DNA from: Caldicellulosiruptoraceae bacterium PP1
GTDB lineage: Bacteria; Bacillota; Thermoanaerobacteria; Caldicellulosiruptorales; Caldicellulosiruptoraceae
Reading direction: 5' to 3'
Assembly: GCA_041320695.1 (NCBI GenBank)
Contig: JBGGOQ010000003.1
Coordinates: 124,001 to 188,000, forward strand
Length of the DNA: 64,000 bases
In this document: positions 63,980 to 64,000 of the stretch, piece by piece
Layout of the letters: each line of letters starts with the position of its first letter
How positions within the stretch are numbered: position 1 is the first letter of the stretch
Position numbers and translations under genes: made by a program
Notes under the pieces: generated by a model
Told to the model about the DNA's origin: nothing
The model's database searches: none
Seen by the model: the letters and a program-made list of their open reading frames with translations, nothing else

Positions 63980-64000
63980 TTTATTCTCACCTCCATTTTT

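Overview
The window reads as chromosome of an anaerobic, endospore-forming, flagellated member of the Clostridia, possibly a Caloramator-like thermophile. The support is: very AT-rich DNA with TTG/GTG starts behind strong GGAGG sites; spoVM, rpmB and a LysM-CAP protein; a flagellar fliD-fliS block; oxygen-sensitive enzymes (ferredoxin-linked 2-oxoacid oxidoreductase, Ech [NiFe] hydrogenase, HydG, rubrerythrin); and an H-NOX chemoreceptor that aligns residue for residue with the one I remember from Caldanaerobacter (Thermoanaerobacter) tengcongensis. Genus is a guess. I see no CRISPR array, prophage, insertion sequence or rRNA; two tRNA genes are present.

Layout. 1-3400 (minus): 5' part of an Orn/Lys/Arg decarboxylase, a lone class I fumarase beta subunit, a 2[4Fe-4S] ferredoxin, and citramalate synthase cimA with an Ile-rich leader peptide and attenuator. 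3400-4850: rpmB facing a small membrane protein and spoVM, then an iron permease behind a consensus promoter and a Fur-like box. 4850-11000 (minus): a compact six-gene run of response regulator, HEAT protein, membrane glycosyltransferase 2, unknown membrane protein, LacI regulator and hydrolase. 11000-15700: zinc dehydrogenase, glycine C-acetyltransferase, formate-THF ligase and thioesterase. 15900-18430: hydG behind a structured leader RNA, and cysK. 18500-22700: phasin-like protein, ligA, Nif3-like protein, trmK. 22960-23120: tRNA-Met and tRNA-Asn. 23200-27200: small membrane protein, acetyltransferase, LysM-CAP protein, DUF2225 and VanW proteins.

27223-41124 (minus) is the energy core: a four-subunit 2-oxoacid:ferredoxin oxidoreductase, a P-loop ATPase, and a 12-gene Ech hydrogenase plus maturation run (echABCDEF-hypABFCDE). 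The oxidoreductase makes reduced ferredoxin, which Ech can oxidise to evolve H2 and pump ions. A 19-bp palindrome covers the -35 region of ech.

41300-47373 (plus): H-NOX methyl-accepting protein, TM1266-like protein, lytic transglycosylase, ychF, and a DUF5320 / NifX-like / DUF134 set with twin operators. 47368-53590 (minus): lepB, a membrane protein, guaB, an aldose-1-epimerase-like gene and larE-larB-larC, where larC is split by what looks like a programmed -1 frameshift. 53777-64000: mutS2, rubrerythrin, proBA, thpR, an MFS transporter, a DUF2442 protein and fliD-fliS-flgN-like. Copies of a short GGGGACGGTTC repeat lie after ychF and after mutS2.

The best candidates for undescribed biology are the hydG leader RNA, the response regulator/HEAT/glycosyltransferase operon, and the twin palindromes before the DUF5320 gene. 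The cimA attenuator, larC frameshift and O2-type H-NOX pocket are clear local examples of known principles. All calls come from reading the sequence; no database search was run.
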